DNA of 64,000 bases from the NCBI GenBank assembly GCA_019925795.1, contig CM034311.1, positions 46,161,374 through 46,225,373 of the forward strand. The letters run 5' to 3'. The first letter of the stretch is position 1. Each line of letters starts with the position of its first letter. Source of the DNA: Dendrobium chrysotoxum (Eukaryota; Streptophyta; Magnoliopsida; Asparagales; Orchidaceae). Below, piece after piece: positions 1 through 11,426 of the stretch. The notes below the pieces were generated by a model. The model saw nothing but the letters and a program-made list of their open reading frames with translations, was not told the DNA's origin and searched no databases. The position numbers and the translations under genes are program-made.

Positions 1-951
1 GGGAATTAAGTTTTATATAGGATGAAGTACTATTTCATGGGAGATACCTCTTGAAACCTTGTTGGGACAAAGTGCTACATGATGGGAACTAAATCTTAAA
101 CCTGTAGGGGCCACCTCTAAAATCTTATATGCCTTGTGGATGATTTTAGGTTATATGTAGGGATACGTATGAGGACATTAATTACTTAAATGGGGCAGAC
201 TGTGAAATCTCAAGTAGAATAAAGTTGAACTCTTAAACATCAAGGTGCCTTTTGATGTAATGATTGAAATTTTATTAGAAACTCCACGTATGGGTACACT
301 CCTGGGATGAGTGACCCTTTGGAAATAACATGAAGGGGAGGCTATTCAACCAAAACTGACAATATTTTATTGGTTGAGAGTTTGGGCTATTACAACATGT
401 TAGCTATAGTGGTTGTCAATTTGAATATTGATTGATTGTCTCCTATGTGTGATATATGAATAAAAACAACTATTCTTGCTCCTTCAATTATTACATGCGT
501 GTAAGGTTGGCTTTTAGTCCGAGGATGCATGGTTATGACGGTGGGTAGTTTGCTTAATCTCCTTAACTCTACCAAGCCTTTGTGGTATCCCAATGGCATT
601 TTGACAATTGTGAGGTTGATCTTTCATCCATGATGGAGAGTTTTATGATTTTTAGTGTTCAAACTTGTTTTAATACATTATTTTTGTTCTTACTGTAATG
701 ACATTGTGGCGAAGTTCTAATTGTTCAACAAAATTTTGATATGGATTCAATGACAACCCCTTCGGTAAGATGATGCTTGGTCATGTCCGACCCACTTGCT
801 AAGAAAGGTTAAAGGTGAACATTCCCTAAAGGAGTAGGCAATGTGCATGCACCTCCATACCCAAGAAAGTTTAATGTTAATTTGCGCCACAATCTGGCTA
901 AAGATCTTAGATAAATTGAGGTGGGATTAAATGACCGTTACAATAAGATTA
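1..951. other. Unassigned sequence left of first retroelement
   Basis: I recognise no gene or mobile-element family here. Short open frames occur on both strands but none carries a known motif, and base composition is the local AT-rich background. If the FtsH gene begins left of the window, this stretch is part of a long upstream intron. Confidence 0.4.
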
Positions 952-1212
952 TAATACGAAATATAACTTTCAACCAAATCAGCGAACCACAAGAGAATTT
1001 TGGAAGAAGAACACACCACAAATCCTTTTTATTTTAGAAAATATAAAAGATAACAAACAAGATGCAATAGATCTTTAATTGGAGAGGAAGATCCGAGAGC
1101 TCTCATAACCTAAGAACAAATTAAATTCAGCAAACAAATAACATATCCTAACCCCTAGGATAAATAAACTATTTAAAGCAAACAATAAACGGTAAAATAC
1201 CAAAACAGCCTT

Positions 1213-3382
1213 TGTGATGCCCCATAATCTAATTTGAAAGAATTATTCATTTATTTTTTAATAAATAATAATCAGAGCTATTTAATATCATCTATCAGTA
1301 ATAAACAGCAAAACAGATTTTATAATTCAAAATATTAATGTACACATATGTATTCATTCTCAAAAATCATATACAATACTCATGATCTATACAGTCATCA
1401 TATATCTATCATGTCTTGAGTACAAAAGAATAGATAAAATAAAAAAAACCTGAACTTAAAGGAATCTTGACTAGCCTCACACTCCTAATCCCTTGCCCTG
1501 GCCTGAAATCATTTAACTACATATAATAAGTTTAAAATCAGATCGCAAAATAAAAAAAATAATGAGCTTAAAAAGCCCAGCAGGTCACCAAAATATATAA
1601 CTGAATTCAAAGCACGACAAAGGAGCAATATGCATGTAAATAGTCAAATCATAGTAGTTACATTCATATGATCATTGAATCAGTGCAGAAATAATAAAAT
1701 TCACATGCAGTAGTAGCAGAATTTATAAACAGTAAAATACTATGATACGAAAGCCAGTAAAGCAGTAAACTAGTATGTGTGTCAAATCTATAAAGTAATC
1801 GTCATATCCGTAATACCAATTAGTACAGAAATCAGATAAAACATCGAATCAAAACCTCAGTAAAGACTATTAAAATCAAATCAATATAGTAAAATCATAG
1901 AGGAGTGTATCCATAATATTCAAGTATTCTATATCACGTGCTCAGTATATCACATGCTTAGTATCAGTATCTAAATCAGTATTAATAACAATCCAGTGAC
2001 AGGAGCAGTTGAATAATGCTATAACAGTAAATTCGTACTGTAACAATAAATCTGCACCATAATAAGAACAATGCCTTAAAAACATGTATTTCAGTAGTCA
2101 CACTAAACAAGTTAGAAGTCCTGGTTATCATGGTATTTTTCAGTATTTTATCAGTATAAGTAAATCGTTAGCTCAGTAAACAGAGTCGTCACTCTTTGCC
2201 CGTCGTCACAGTAATTATCTCCTTATAACTCTTAATAAGTATCACGTGAATCAGTAGAGGATAACACCAAATCACAATATTTAAAGGAAAGCCCGTTGGC
2301 CCACCATCTTGTACAGATCAATCAATCTCCAACAAACGGGTCAACCGATCTTTACTTGTCTTTTACACACATTATTATCACAATACTATAACAATAATAG
2401 CGGCCAACTATTACTCAATCGCATATCCACATTCATTTTCAATTTATTGCAGTAAATAAAGCATAATTCAGAAAGTACCAAAATATCTTAACGGTAGACA
2501 ACAAAAATCATATTGAGCAAAAATTCACATTTTCATAATTCAACCAAATTACAAATTATTGCATAAAATAACATTTCGATGCTTTAGTTGAATTAAATCA
2601 CTATTTTTAGACGTTAAAATAAATTTATGAGTAGGCAAAAAATCATTGTATTTTCAAAATCACCTGGTGAAAAATCTCAAATAAATACTTAAAACGTTCA
2701 TAATCTCAATCTTTTTAACATATAAAAAGTTACGTGGTGAAAGTTTTATCAATACAAAATTATTCTCGTTTTTCGGTAACAGAAACACAAATTTGATCAG
2801 AAAAATATCAAAAACACAAAATCTTTGAAATAAAAAATGGGGTATAGGTTTTTTACAGCGAGGCGAGCAAATCTCCCAACTGGGATGATTGACAAAAATC
2901 GTACCGTGACCTCCAAAACTTAGCTTTTCTTTTCTCTCTTAAATTCCTAAGCCATCTCTCTGTTAAATAGATTTGAGAAGAGAAAATGTATAATAAAACT
3001 TATATAATGCTTTTAGATATTTAGGATTAAAATAATAATATTATATAACTATTTAATTTAACTAATTTTTTAATATACAATTTATAAAAATTATTTTATG
3101 GCTTCAAAATTATAGAAAAATATTCATAAAATAAATTATTTTATTTAAACAAATATTGTTGAAATCGATTTGCAAAGCGAACACCTGACGATCCTAAAAT
3201 CTTCACTTGTACCGATAGGTGTCAATTTCTTAAGAATTTTTATCGGGGCCCAAAAATTATGAAAAAATTTGTGTAATTAAAATACCACAATCTCAATGCT
3301 ATGGCTAAGACGGTTTATAATTTTGAGTTATATTGACTCCAGAAAAAAAATATTTACCTGAGCCAAAATACGGATTATTACA
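1213..3382 (-). mobile_element. Solo LTR (gypsy-type, ~2.17 kb) inside an LTR of element A
   Basis: On the + strand the insert begins TGTGATGCCCC and ends GATTATTACA. It is flanked by GCCTT (1208-1212) and GCCCT (3383-3387), a 5-bp target duplication with one change. Without the insert, the surrounding sequence is collinear with the other LTR of element A around 4330-4370. The same family recurs at 52468-54608 and relatives occur at 49063, 55290 and 58888. LTR sense is taken as minus because the gag-bearing relative at 49063-57003 has gag on that strand. There is no internal coding region, as expected after LTR-LTR recombination. Confidence 0.85.
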
Positions 3383-3931
3383 GCCCTCCCCTAATTCCTT
3401 CTCAAATCAGCCCCAAATCTATCATATTTCTTTAATTATTTCCCTCCCAAATCAGCCCTCAAATCAGCTCCAAATATGTCTTCAATTATGAAGCAATTTC
3501 TAATTGATCAGCCTCCAAATTAGCCCTCTTCAATTAAGAAATATTTTCTAATTAACCCCCTCCAAATCTGACCCTAAATATGCCCTCTTTAATTAGAAAA
3601 CATCTTCTAATTAATTCCATCTAAATTAGCCCCCAAATCAGCCTCTTTCCTTAATAAAACATTCCTAATTCCCTCCCAAATCTAATTCAAATTAGCTATC
3701 TTTCCCTAAATAAATTTTCCTAATTATTTTTCCCATAATTTCTCCTTCTTCCATAGTGAATATTAACTCCTCTGGGTCCTACAAGAAAAGAGACCAGCAA
3801 GTTAAGGGAATCCTGGTCAAATCTTTGTTAGAGTTAGCCATCGGGACCACTGATGAAGTTTTTGATTGCATCTCCAAGAGTTTCCTCATCATCTCCATCC
3901 CTCTCAATCAGTTTCCCGTGGATGAAAACCT

Positions 3932-4018
3932 TCATTCCATGGTTGAAAATTTCTCCTTCATGCGGGATTTGAATTCCTCCATTTTTCCTTCCAACACATC
4001 CACCCTCTTTGATGTCAT
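3932..4018 (-). pseudogene. Start of gag of element A, truncated
   Basis: An ATG at 4018 opens a 28-codon minus-strand frame rich in K, E and M with coiled-coil spacing, ended by TGA. Its position just after the primer site and its similarity in style to the gag start of element B suggest the amino end of a gypsy-type gag. The rest of gag and all of pol are missing. Confidence 0.5.
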
Positions 4019-4032
4019 CTCTCCAAAACCTC

Positions 4033-4044
4033 GCTCTGATACTA
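4033..4044 (-). other. tRNA-iMet primer binding site of element A
   Basis: The minus strand reads TAGTATCAGAGC, 11 of 12 bases of the common TGGTATCAGAGC primer site. It lies 3 bases inside the right LTR, which sets the direction of the element. Confidence 0.75.
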
Positions 4045-4725
4045 ATTTGATATGAAGTAGAAGAACTTTTAACAAAATCAGCGAATCACAAGAGAAATTG
4101 GGAAGAAGAACACACTACAAATCTTTTTTTTTTATTTTAGAAAATATGAAAGATAACAAATAAGATACAATAGATCTTCAATTGGAGAGGAAGATCCGGC
4201 TCTCCCAAATCTCTTACCGGCAGCTAGAGCCCTCAAAACCTAAGAACAAACTAAATTCAGCAAACACATAACATATCCTAACCCTAGGATAAATCAACTA
4301 TTTAAAGCAAACAATAAACAATAAAATATCAAAACAACTCTCCCCTAATTTCCTCCCAAATTAGTCCCAAATCTGCCATATTTCCTTAATTATTTCCCCC
4401 TCAAATTGGCCCCCAAATCTATCTTCTTCAATTAGAAAACAATTCCTAATTGATCCCCTCCAAATCAACCATCTTTAATTAGGAAACATATTCTAATTAG
4501 CCCCCAAATCAGCCCCCAAATATGCCCTCTTCAATTAAGAAATATTTCCAAATTAGCCCTCAAATCAGCCTCCTTCCCTTAATAAAACCTTTCTAATTAC
4601 CTCCCAAATCTAATTCAAACCAGCCTTCTTTCCCTAAATAAACATTCCTAATTGTTTCTCTCATGATTTCTCCTCCTTACATAGTGAATATTAACTCCCC
4701 TGGGCCCCACAAGGTTGCCCCACCG

Positions 4726-4744
4726 CCCCCCCCCCCCCCCCCCC
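4726..4744. repeat. Poly-C run
   Basis: A run of about nineteen C residues just outside element A. A similar C run sits in the LTR of element B near 8741-8756. Length may be unreliable in assembly. Confidence 0.8.
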
Positions 4745-4880
4745 GGGCGTATCAGATTGTCCAAGCTATGCGCCAATCTACTGTTACTAGAAATTTCAGC
4801 AGTATGGCGATAGAATCATTGCAGTATGGTAATTATATAGAACATGTTGCAACCATTCTATCGCAATTGTTATATATATT

Positions 4881-5016
4881 CAATTGCTTCAACTGTAAGA
4901 TTGCCCATATCGTAAACATTCTATCATCATACTGCTAAAATTATATATCAATTGCTTCAACTGTAAGATTGCCCATGTCGTAAACATTCTATCATCATAC
5001 TGCTAAAATTATATAT
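4881..5016. repeat. 68-bp tandem duplication, two copies
   Basis: CAATTGCTTCAACTG starts at 4881 and again at 4949; the two units differ at about one position and the second passes into (TA)n. The near identity points to a recent event. Confidence 0.9.
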
Positions 5017-6690
5017 ATATATATATATATATCGCTAACAGTTGATATCCATTAAAATAGTAATTTTGGCATCTAAATCTAAACATAGTCATACCATCCA
5101 TCAATCAACTAAATACCATTTAACAACTCATATGAAGTTCAATCCTAAATTGCTAGCGATCATTACAGAAGCTAGAATTTAAAATTTTTTAAAAGCCTAA
5201 AGACTTTCCATTCCTTAGCTCCCCTCCAGTAACACCAGGAAGCCTAACCTGCCTAAAATTATATCAGGTTGAGTTATCTAAATAACTCTATGAATAAATC
5301 CCAAATTTATGTAATAGTAAACAAAATGAAAAGGCATGCATGTTACTGAAGAAGTATAGACTTGCACATGGACTTTCTAATAATGCAGACATTTTATGAC
5401 TTTGAATACATATGATTAAAGAAATTAATAGAAAATAAAATTGTAGTTTCTATTGAAACATGCTTACTGATGTGAAATCATAGCACATGAAATAACATTT
5501 GGATGCCATAATTGTAAGCATTTAGCATGATGTTTGGCATAGTATTTGTCATAACATTAGAATCATAGCCATAATAATATCATGTTTGTACTATTAGATT
5601 CATACATGTCATAAGTATGGATTGTAGGGTAATCACAATGGTTGGTACAACATTGACATCATATTCATGGAATATGGAATGATCTAGCATTTGGTATAAC
5701 ATTGATATCATATGCATAGCTGTTGCGTGGTATTAGAATTGGAATATCATCACCATAAACATAGCATGATGTTACATAGCTCTTACATCTCAAGGTAGTT
5801 ATCAGTACATTCCATCTTGAGTACCCTAGTAATGGTAACCTGTCATAAACCTTACTAGGCATTGGCCGATGTATTTCCCGTTTCCACAAGCGGTAAGTAG
5901 TTCAGGCACATGCTATTCTTAGTGATGAGTTACTTTTTTGCCGCCAACTAATACATCTCCCATCGACACAACAACTTGCAACTCTTATGTCTATTATTCT
6001 TAGCGAAAAAAAAGAGAGAGTCATAAATGTGTATTTCATTAAGGTCCCTAGCTAGTGTCATAAATAGGATTTTGTCTGTCAATATGCGTGTGCAAATATT
6101 CACATATATAAATCTTTTTTTGTACACTCATTACACTCATTTTCATTCAATAGCTTGTAGGAGCAATTGACATGGGATCAGATTTCATAATCATAACTTT
6201 AACATAACATCTGGAATCATAATCATAGTAATTTGTCTGCATTTGAAATCATAGTTATAATATTAACATGGCATTTGAAATCATAGGCATGAACTGTAAA
6301 TTAAATCGAATTTCATAATTATAGTAGTGTCAAGACATTGAATAAACTGTAAATTGATCATGACATTTATGAGAATTTGAGACAATATAGCATTACATGT
6401 ATTATTCATATCAATATGTAAACTTTGAATGACTTAATATAAAGCAAAATATAACTGAGAGGACAATCTATCGAAAGAAAGTTCTATAAACAAACTTGTA
6501 CTAAGAAATGTGATTACCCACCTATTAACTTGGATTTTGAGCTAAAGCCTTGGTATTACCAATCCTAGCCTTTGAATATTGGTTTATTTATCCTTAAACA
6601 AGATTTCATCGATTCCTATAAGGTAAACGTATGGTAATGCATACAACTCAAGTCCTAACTGGATCACCTTAGTTTTTATAAGCTTGAGAC

Positions 6691-7296
6691 CTATGATGCA
6701 CAAACACGGACATGGCGACATTGATAGACACGACATTGACACGGGACACGTCAATTATTGAAAATATAGGACACGGACACGAGTTGGACACGGTATTATA
6801 ATCTTATATTTTAAAAATAGTGCATAAAAATTAAATAAGTATAATTTTAAAAATAATTTAGAAATAATAAATCATTTAACTAGAATTTGTGCTTAAAATG
6901 ATTAATATTAGGATGTTGAGAGTCGGGCATCAATGCCGTTTATCAGTCATCGTGAGAGGAGATGAAAATACCTTCACTGCCAAAGAGAAATGAAAATGAG
7001 AATATTCGATGAATGGGGTATTAAGTGTAGGCGATTGATTTGGTGTTGTGGATAGGAAATAACAAATTTAGTTTTTATATTTTAAATAAGTAAAAAATTT
7101 AAATACAAGAAATTATATTTTTAGAATTCATAAAATATTTAAGATACGCATGTCGGACATGCGTGTCCAATTTGTATTTAATATTTTTTTAATCGGACAC
7201 GTTTTCGGCGTGTCCGATACGTGTCAGAGGAGTGTCGGACGCGTGTCGTGTCGGACACTGCACGCCTCTTTGAGGAGAAGTGTCGGTGCATCATAG
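6691..7296. mobile_element. 606-bp non-autonomous hAT element
   Basis: The ends are inverted repeats (CTATGATGCAC on the left, GTGCATCATAG on the right). A perfect 8-bp target duplication, CTTGAGAC, lies at 6683-6690 and 7297-7304. The subterminal regions are full of GACACG/CGTGTC motifs. Its right end is closely similar to the right end of the 3.5 kb hAT element at 27044-30567, so it looks like an internally deleted relative. It has no transposase frame. Confidence 0.95.
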
Positions 7297-7304
7297 CTTG
7301 AGAC

Positions 7305-8478
7305 TTTTTCTCATAACCAAATTATTCTCAAATGGTATCATAATTCTTTTTAAACAAATTTACATACATAGGATAGTTTATATAATTGAAAAATGGAGCG
7401 TGATAAATAAGTAACTCTTCAGAAATGCTCATGTATGTCTTACTTTATGCTACTTCCAAGTCCTAGCTTATGTAATCTCCACTTGTTTTGAAGTATCATC
7501 TTTCTTGTATAAGATTTAATATAACCAGAGGGTTATTGAAGGCATAATATAAGATTTTCTTATCCATTACATAGTTAAATGCAACAAGTTTACAGTTTCA
7601 TTTAATTAGGAATCCGTACCATGAACTACTTATGAATATAATCAATAACCCTAAATTCATAATATTCTTGTCACTGCTCCCTTTTTATATTAACTTTAAA
7701 TGAAATCCTTTACTTAAGATATCATTTGACCCTTGTTTCATTATTGAATCTCATTAATTAAGGGTTTATAGGTGGCTGAGGGTGTGTGTAACTTTGAGCG
7801 TGAATGAGAGAGACGTGTGTGTGAGAGAGTCCATCCCTCAAGGGTGAGAGAGCACATCCCCCATCATACCCAAATGTGGAGTATTGGAGGGAGGACAGGG
7901 ATTTTGCATGAGGGTATTTTTAACATTTTGCTTTAAATTTTAGGGCACAATCAAAGGAAGTTCATTCATGAAAAACTTTGCATTTATGGGAATGAAATCG
8001 TATAGAGTGAGAGAATTTTATCCTTTCTCAATTAAAAGTGTCAGTCAACCAAAGGACCTTATGAAGGAGTTGGATATGTTGGGGACAAAGTGTAGGTCGG
8101 AAGGGGGAATATTATATGATAAAATTAGTTCTGTTATTTGACTTATTTCACTATCAGTTAATGGTTTCATCTACCGAACGACCATGAAATACACTAGAGA
8201 TGGGCACCTACAATAACAACAACAATAATAACATCAAGTCTTTATCCTACTACGTGGGGTCGCCTACATGAATCCTTTTTTCTCTATCGTGTCCTGTTAA
8301 GAGTTAAATTCTCATTTAAATCTAAAAAAATGTCATTTTTAATATTTTCTAATCAAGTATTTGTAGGTTTACCTTTGCCTTTCTTAATAGGTCAAATCTA
8401 ATACATATATTCTCCTAACCGGGCCATTGGAATTTGAAAACGTGGATGTACTTGAAGTCACTCTTTGTCCCTTTACCC
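7305..8478. other. Unassigned stretch with a LINE tail
   Basis: No gene is recognised. It holds an AT-rich segment, a GAGAG-rich part near 7800-7860 and an RTE-type LINE/SINE tail at 8207-8330. Confidence 0.4.
8207..8330 (-). repeat. RTE-type LINE (or Au-type SINE) 3' tail
   Basis: An AACAACAAC-rich run is followed by a block containing CTACTACGTGGGGTCG, the shared 3' end of plant RTE LINEs and Au SINEs when read on the opposite strand. Related tails occur at 15360-15465 and 36254-36370. Confidence 0.65.
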
Positions 8479-8960
8479 TAATAAGAAGTGGATACAATTT
8501 CCTTGAAATCAGCAAACGGTAATATGAAATTAGGAGGAATAACACACCAAAACTATTTTTATTGTAAGATATAGTTAGATCTTCAATTGGAGAGGATGAT
8601 CCAGTTCTCCCAAATCCCTAGCCAATAGCTAGAGCTCTCACAAACTAAGAAATTTTAATTTCAGCAAACTCAAAACATAATCCTAACCCTAGGGAAACAA
8701 CCTACTTAAAGCGAACAATAAAAATCAAATACCAAATAGCCCCCCCCCCCCCCCCATTTGAATTTTCACCCTTAGCCATCCCCTCCCCCTATTCAAAAAT
8801 TTCCTCGAGCCCCACCCAAGAGGGCACAAGATTCATCCATGCGCTGCTCGGTTCTGCCCCGCTTCCTCTCGGTTCAACCTTGCCTCCTTATGTAACATTG
8901 GCCGATCTAGGAGGGACCGACCTAACATCGACTGGTCCAGGAGAGACCGGTCTATCAATA

Positions 8961-8973
8961 CCCCCTTTCCAAA
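8961..8973 (-). other. Polypurine tract of element B
   Basis: The minus strand is an almost uninterrupted purine run (GGAAAGGGGG core), three bases before the TGATAG start of the 3' LTR. This is the expected site for plus-strand priming. Confidence 0.7.
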
Positions 8974-9221
8974 GACCCACCTTGTTAGCAAGGTGGAAAG
9001 ACGGAAACTGCTGCTTCACTCTCACCTCCCTCCACAATTTCCTCATCATCACAAACAGTGAGAACCTGAAGTGATCGGTCCTTACATAGGGCCCTAGTGT
9101 ATATCTCTTCTGATATCTGAAACAAGGCCCCTTCATCCTCTTCTACTGTAACTCCATTTTTATGAGTTTCTTGAAGTTTTTCTCAAGTCTCCCTCTTGTA
9201 GTCTTTTCCTTCTGGGTCTCC

Positions 9222-10420
9222 CTAAGAGTACTCGGTTTCGGCTCCTTGGATATCAAAAAGGTGTTGGTCATCCTGTACGAACCTCTTGAGCTGCTGCCTC
9301 CAGTTCCTCTCCCCAGGTGCCTTTGATCCTCCCAGCTCTATAGCCTCTCCCAAATCATGAGGCCTCATCATTCTAATTGCTGCTCGAATCTCTAGTTTGA
9401 GCCATTTCATAAAATTTACCTCCAGTACAGTCTCTGGAAGCTAGTCCAACCTGCTGGCGAGGTGCTCAAATTGCTCACGATATTCCACCACTGTCCCCTC
9501 CCACGTCAGGGCGAAGAATTGCTCATAGAAGTCTCCTCCTCTGCTTGTTCGGAAACGTTCCAGCATGCAGTCCTTAAATTCTCTCCAGGTCCATATGGGT
9601 AGCCTCGTATCCCTCCACTGGTACCATGTCAACGCTTTCCCCTCCAAGCACATTCCAATTGTCATCAGTCTCTTCTTCTTCATCAACCTATTAATGGTAA
9701 AGTACATTTTCACCTTGTAGATCCATTCATGTGTACTGTCTCCCTCAAAAATAGATATCTTCAGTTTCCTCACCCTTGGATCTTCTCTGTTCCCCCTGTT
9801 TCCTCCATAAATTCTCATCCTCTAAGGGGGTGGTTTCCCCCAAGTGTCCCAATCATCTCCCTTCTATGCTTGAACCCAAACCTTTCGTCAAATTCTCACA
9901 TTCTCCTTTCAACCTCAATACCCCTTGGATGATAATTAGCTCTTCTCCTTTCAAATTCAGCCCTCTCCTTTCAAATTCAGCACCCATTTGATCATAATCA
10001 GTCCCTCTCCTTTCAAATTTTGCCTCTCTTCTCTCAAATTCAGCACCCCTTCGTTCATGCCCGACTCCCTCATGCCTCTCCCCATACCCTGTAGTCGACT
10101 CCCTCACGCTTTAGGGGAGGCATTCTATCTTCTTCCTCCAAAATCTCCACCTCCTGATCTTCCCTTCGCCTTATCGGATTAGGATTTTCCTCACTTCCTT
10201 GGCTTCCAGCGGCTTCCCTCGCCTCCGATGACGCCTTTTTGGGTTGGCCCTCAAGCGACCTCTTCAACATCTCCTCCAAGATGGAAAATTTCTCATCTAT
10301 CTTCTTATGGACGGCTGAAATTTGGCTTTTGAAATCTGAAAATTGAGTCTGAAGATCCAAAATTTCTTATTTCAATTGTCTGATCTCCCATTCCAACACT
10401 GCTAACTTTCTTCCTGTCAT
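9222..10420 (-). pseudogene. Gypsy-type gag of element B, broken
   Basis: The start is an ATG at 10420, followed by a coiled-coil N-terminus broken by TAA near codon 18. After a frame change comes a charged repeat of the EFERRGA kind at about 9950-10060. The conserved retrotrans_gag core lies at 9441-9818 (GKALTWYQW, WREFKDCMLERF, YEQFFALTWEGTVVEYREQFEHLA), and after a TAG the frame continues to 9222 (ETVLEVNFMKWLKLEIRAAIRMMRP). In intact gypsy elements this protein forms the particle. At least two stops and two frame changes mean it is not functional. No zinc knuckle is visible. Confidence 0.85.
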
Positions 10421-10551
10421 AGGTACCCAAATCTAGTCTCCAAACAACAAAAATGGCCAAGAAACAACAAATTTGGTCTTCAAATAGCAAAAATTAAAGA
10501 AAAATGCAGCAGAAATTTGCGAGGAAGTCTTATATTTCAACCCAGGGCTTG

Positions 10552-10563
10552 GCTCTGATACTA
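10552..10563 (-). other. tRNA-iMet primer binding site of element B
   Basis: The minus strand reads TAGTATCAGAGC, three bases from the LTR edge at 10567. It is the same variant as in element A, which supports a common family. Confidence 0.8.
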
Positions 10564-11080
10564 GTTTGATAGGAAGTGTATATTTTTTCTTTGAAATCAA
10601 TGAAATTTGATAGGAAGTGGATACATTTCCTCAAAATTAACGAACGATAATATGAAATTAGGAAGAAGAACACACCAAAACTATTTTTATTGCAAGATAT
10701 ATGAAATAAAATAGCAAGATACAGTTGGATCTTCATTTGGAGAGGAAGATCCGGCTCTCCCAAATCCGTAGCCGGCGGCCAGAGCCCTCACAACCTAAGA
10801 AATTATTATTTCAGCAAACTCAAAAAATAATCCTAATCCTAGGGAAACAACCTACTTAAAGCAAACAATAGAAATCAAATACCAAAATAGTCCCCCCATA
10901 TTTGAATTTTTCCTTCTAGCCGTCCCCTCCCACTATTCGAAAATTTTCCAAGGCGTGCAGGATTCATCCGTGCGTTGCTCGGTTCCGCCCCGCTTCCGCT
11001 CGGTTCCACCTTGCATCCTTACGTAACATTTGGCATGGACCGGCCCAACATCGACCGGTCCAGGAGGGATCGGTCTATCA

Positions 11081-11426
11081 GATCCCTTATGGTTCCAGTT
11101 GAAATTTACACTGATATCATTTATCATTAGCTGTTTTAAAATAGATAAATTTTTCTGCTTGATGTTGAGAGGTTTAGCTATGTTTCAATGTAAAATGGTT
11201 TGTGAAGATCTAGCTTTATGTTAAAACTTGAATTATTATGTTTTTTTTTTCATTTGTGGCAAAACTCTATGATTATTTTCTTATTGATTGTTTGTCATTT
11301 AACTTTTACTCATATGTCTTTGTTGCTTTCCATCTACAGCGAAATGGTTTTTTTCTCACTTTTGAGCACTTGTGTTCTTTTAAACAATTTTTACAAACCC
11401 TGAACTCTTTTTTATCTTTTCACCAG
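11081..11426 (+). other. Intron sequence before first visible FtsH exon
   Basis: The region is T-rich and ends in a normal acceptor (TTTTCACCAG at 11417-11426). I could not find the preceding exon here or further left, where the luminal domain and first membrane span should be encoded. Confidence 0.6.

Larger units (their letters stand above)
952..4711 (-). mobile_element. Gag-only LTR retrotransposon A (gypsy-type, non-autonomous), 3' LTR split by a solo LTR
   Basis: Two direct repeats bound this element: 952-3783 (with a 2,170-bp insertion at 1213-3382) and 4048-4711. They share long blocks such as the GAGAGGAAGATCCG stretch. Net LTR length is about 660 bp on both sides. Next to the inner end of the right repeat, 4033-4044 read on the minus strand is TAGTATCAGAGC, one mismatch from the usual initiator-Met tRNA primer site, so the element runs right to left. 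Only about 265 bp lie between the LTRs: a 28-codon start of a gag-like coiled coil, then a stop. The LTRs are related to those of element B at 8479-11080. It fits small non-autonomous elements of the TRIM or TR-GAG kind. No matching target duplication was found at the outer ends, so the ends may be off by a few bases. Confidence 0.75.
4712..6682. other. Non-coding AT-rich stretch with a 68-bp tandem duplication
   Basis: There is no recognisable gene. Two near-identical 68-bp units lie at 4881-4948 and 4949-5016 and run into a TA microsatellite (to about 5032). The rest, about 5040-6680, has the low-complexity, CATAATCATAG-rich look of old retrotransposon LTRs in this window, but I could not fix ends or a partner copy. 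Confidence 0.5.
8479..11080 (-). mobile_element. Gag-only LTR retrotransposon B (TR-GAG type)
   Basis: This compact 2.6 kb element runs right to left. The 5' LTR is 10567-11080 and the 3' LTR 8479-8957. The minus-strand LTR begins TGATAG and, in the intact copy, ends CTATCA. The primer site (TAGTATCAGAGC) is at 10552-10563 on the minus strand, three bases from the 5' LTR. The polypurine tract is at 8961-8973, next to the 3' LTR. The interior codes only for gag; there is no protease, RT or integrase. A 41-bp tandem duplication of the LTR edge (10567 and 10608) lengthens the right LTR. The two LTRs differ at many positions, so it is not young. No clear 5-bp target duplication is seen. Confidence 0.88.

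Noticed and set aside
3756..4055. 99-codon + strand open frame
   Set aside because: It lies antisense over the interior and right LTR edge of element A and has no motif of its own.
4663..4938. 91-codon + strand frame with a proline run
   Set aside because: The prolines come from the poly-C tract, and the rest is LTR edge and tandem repeat sequence.
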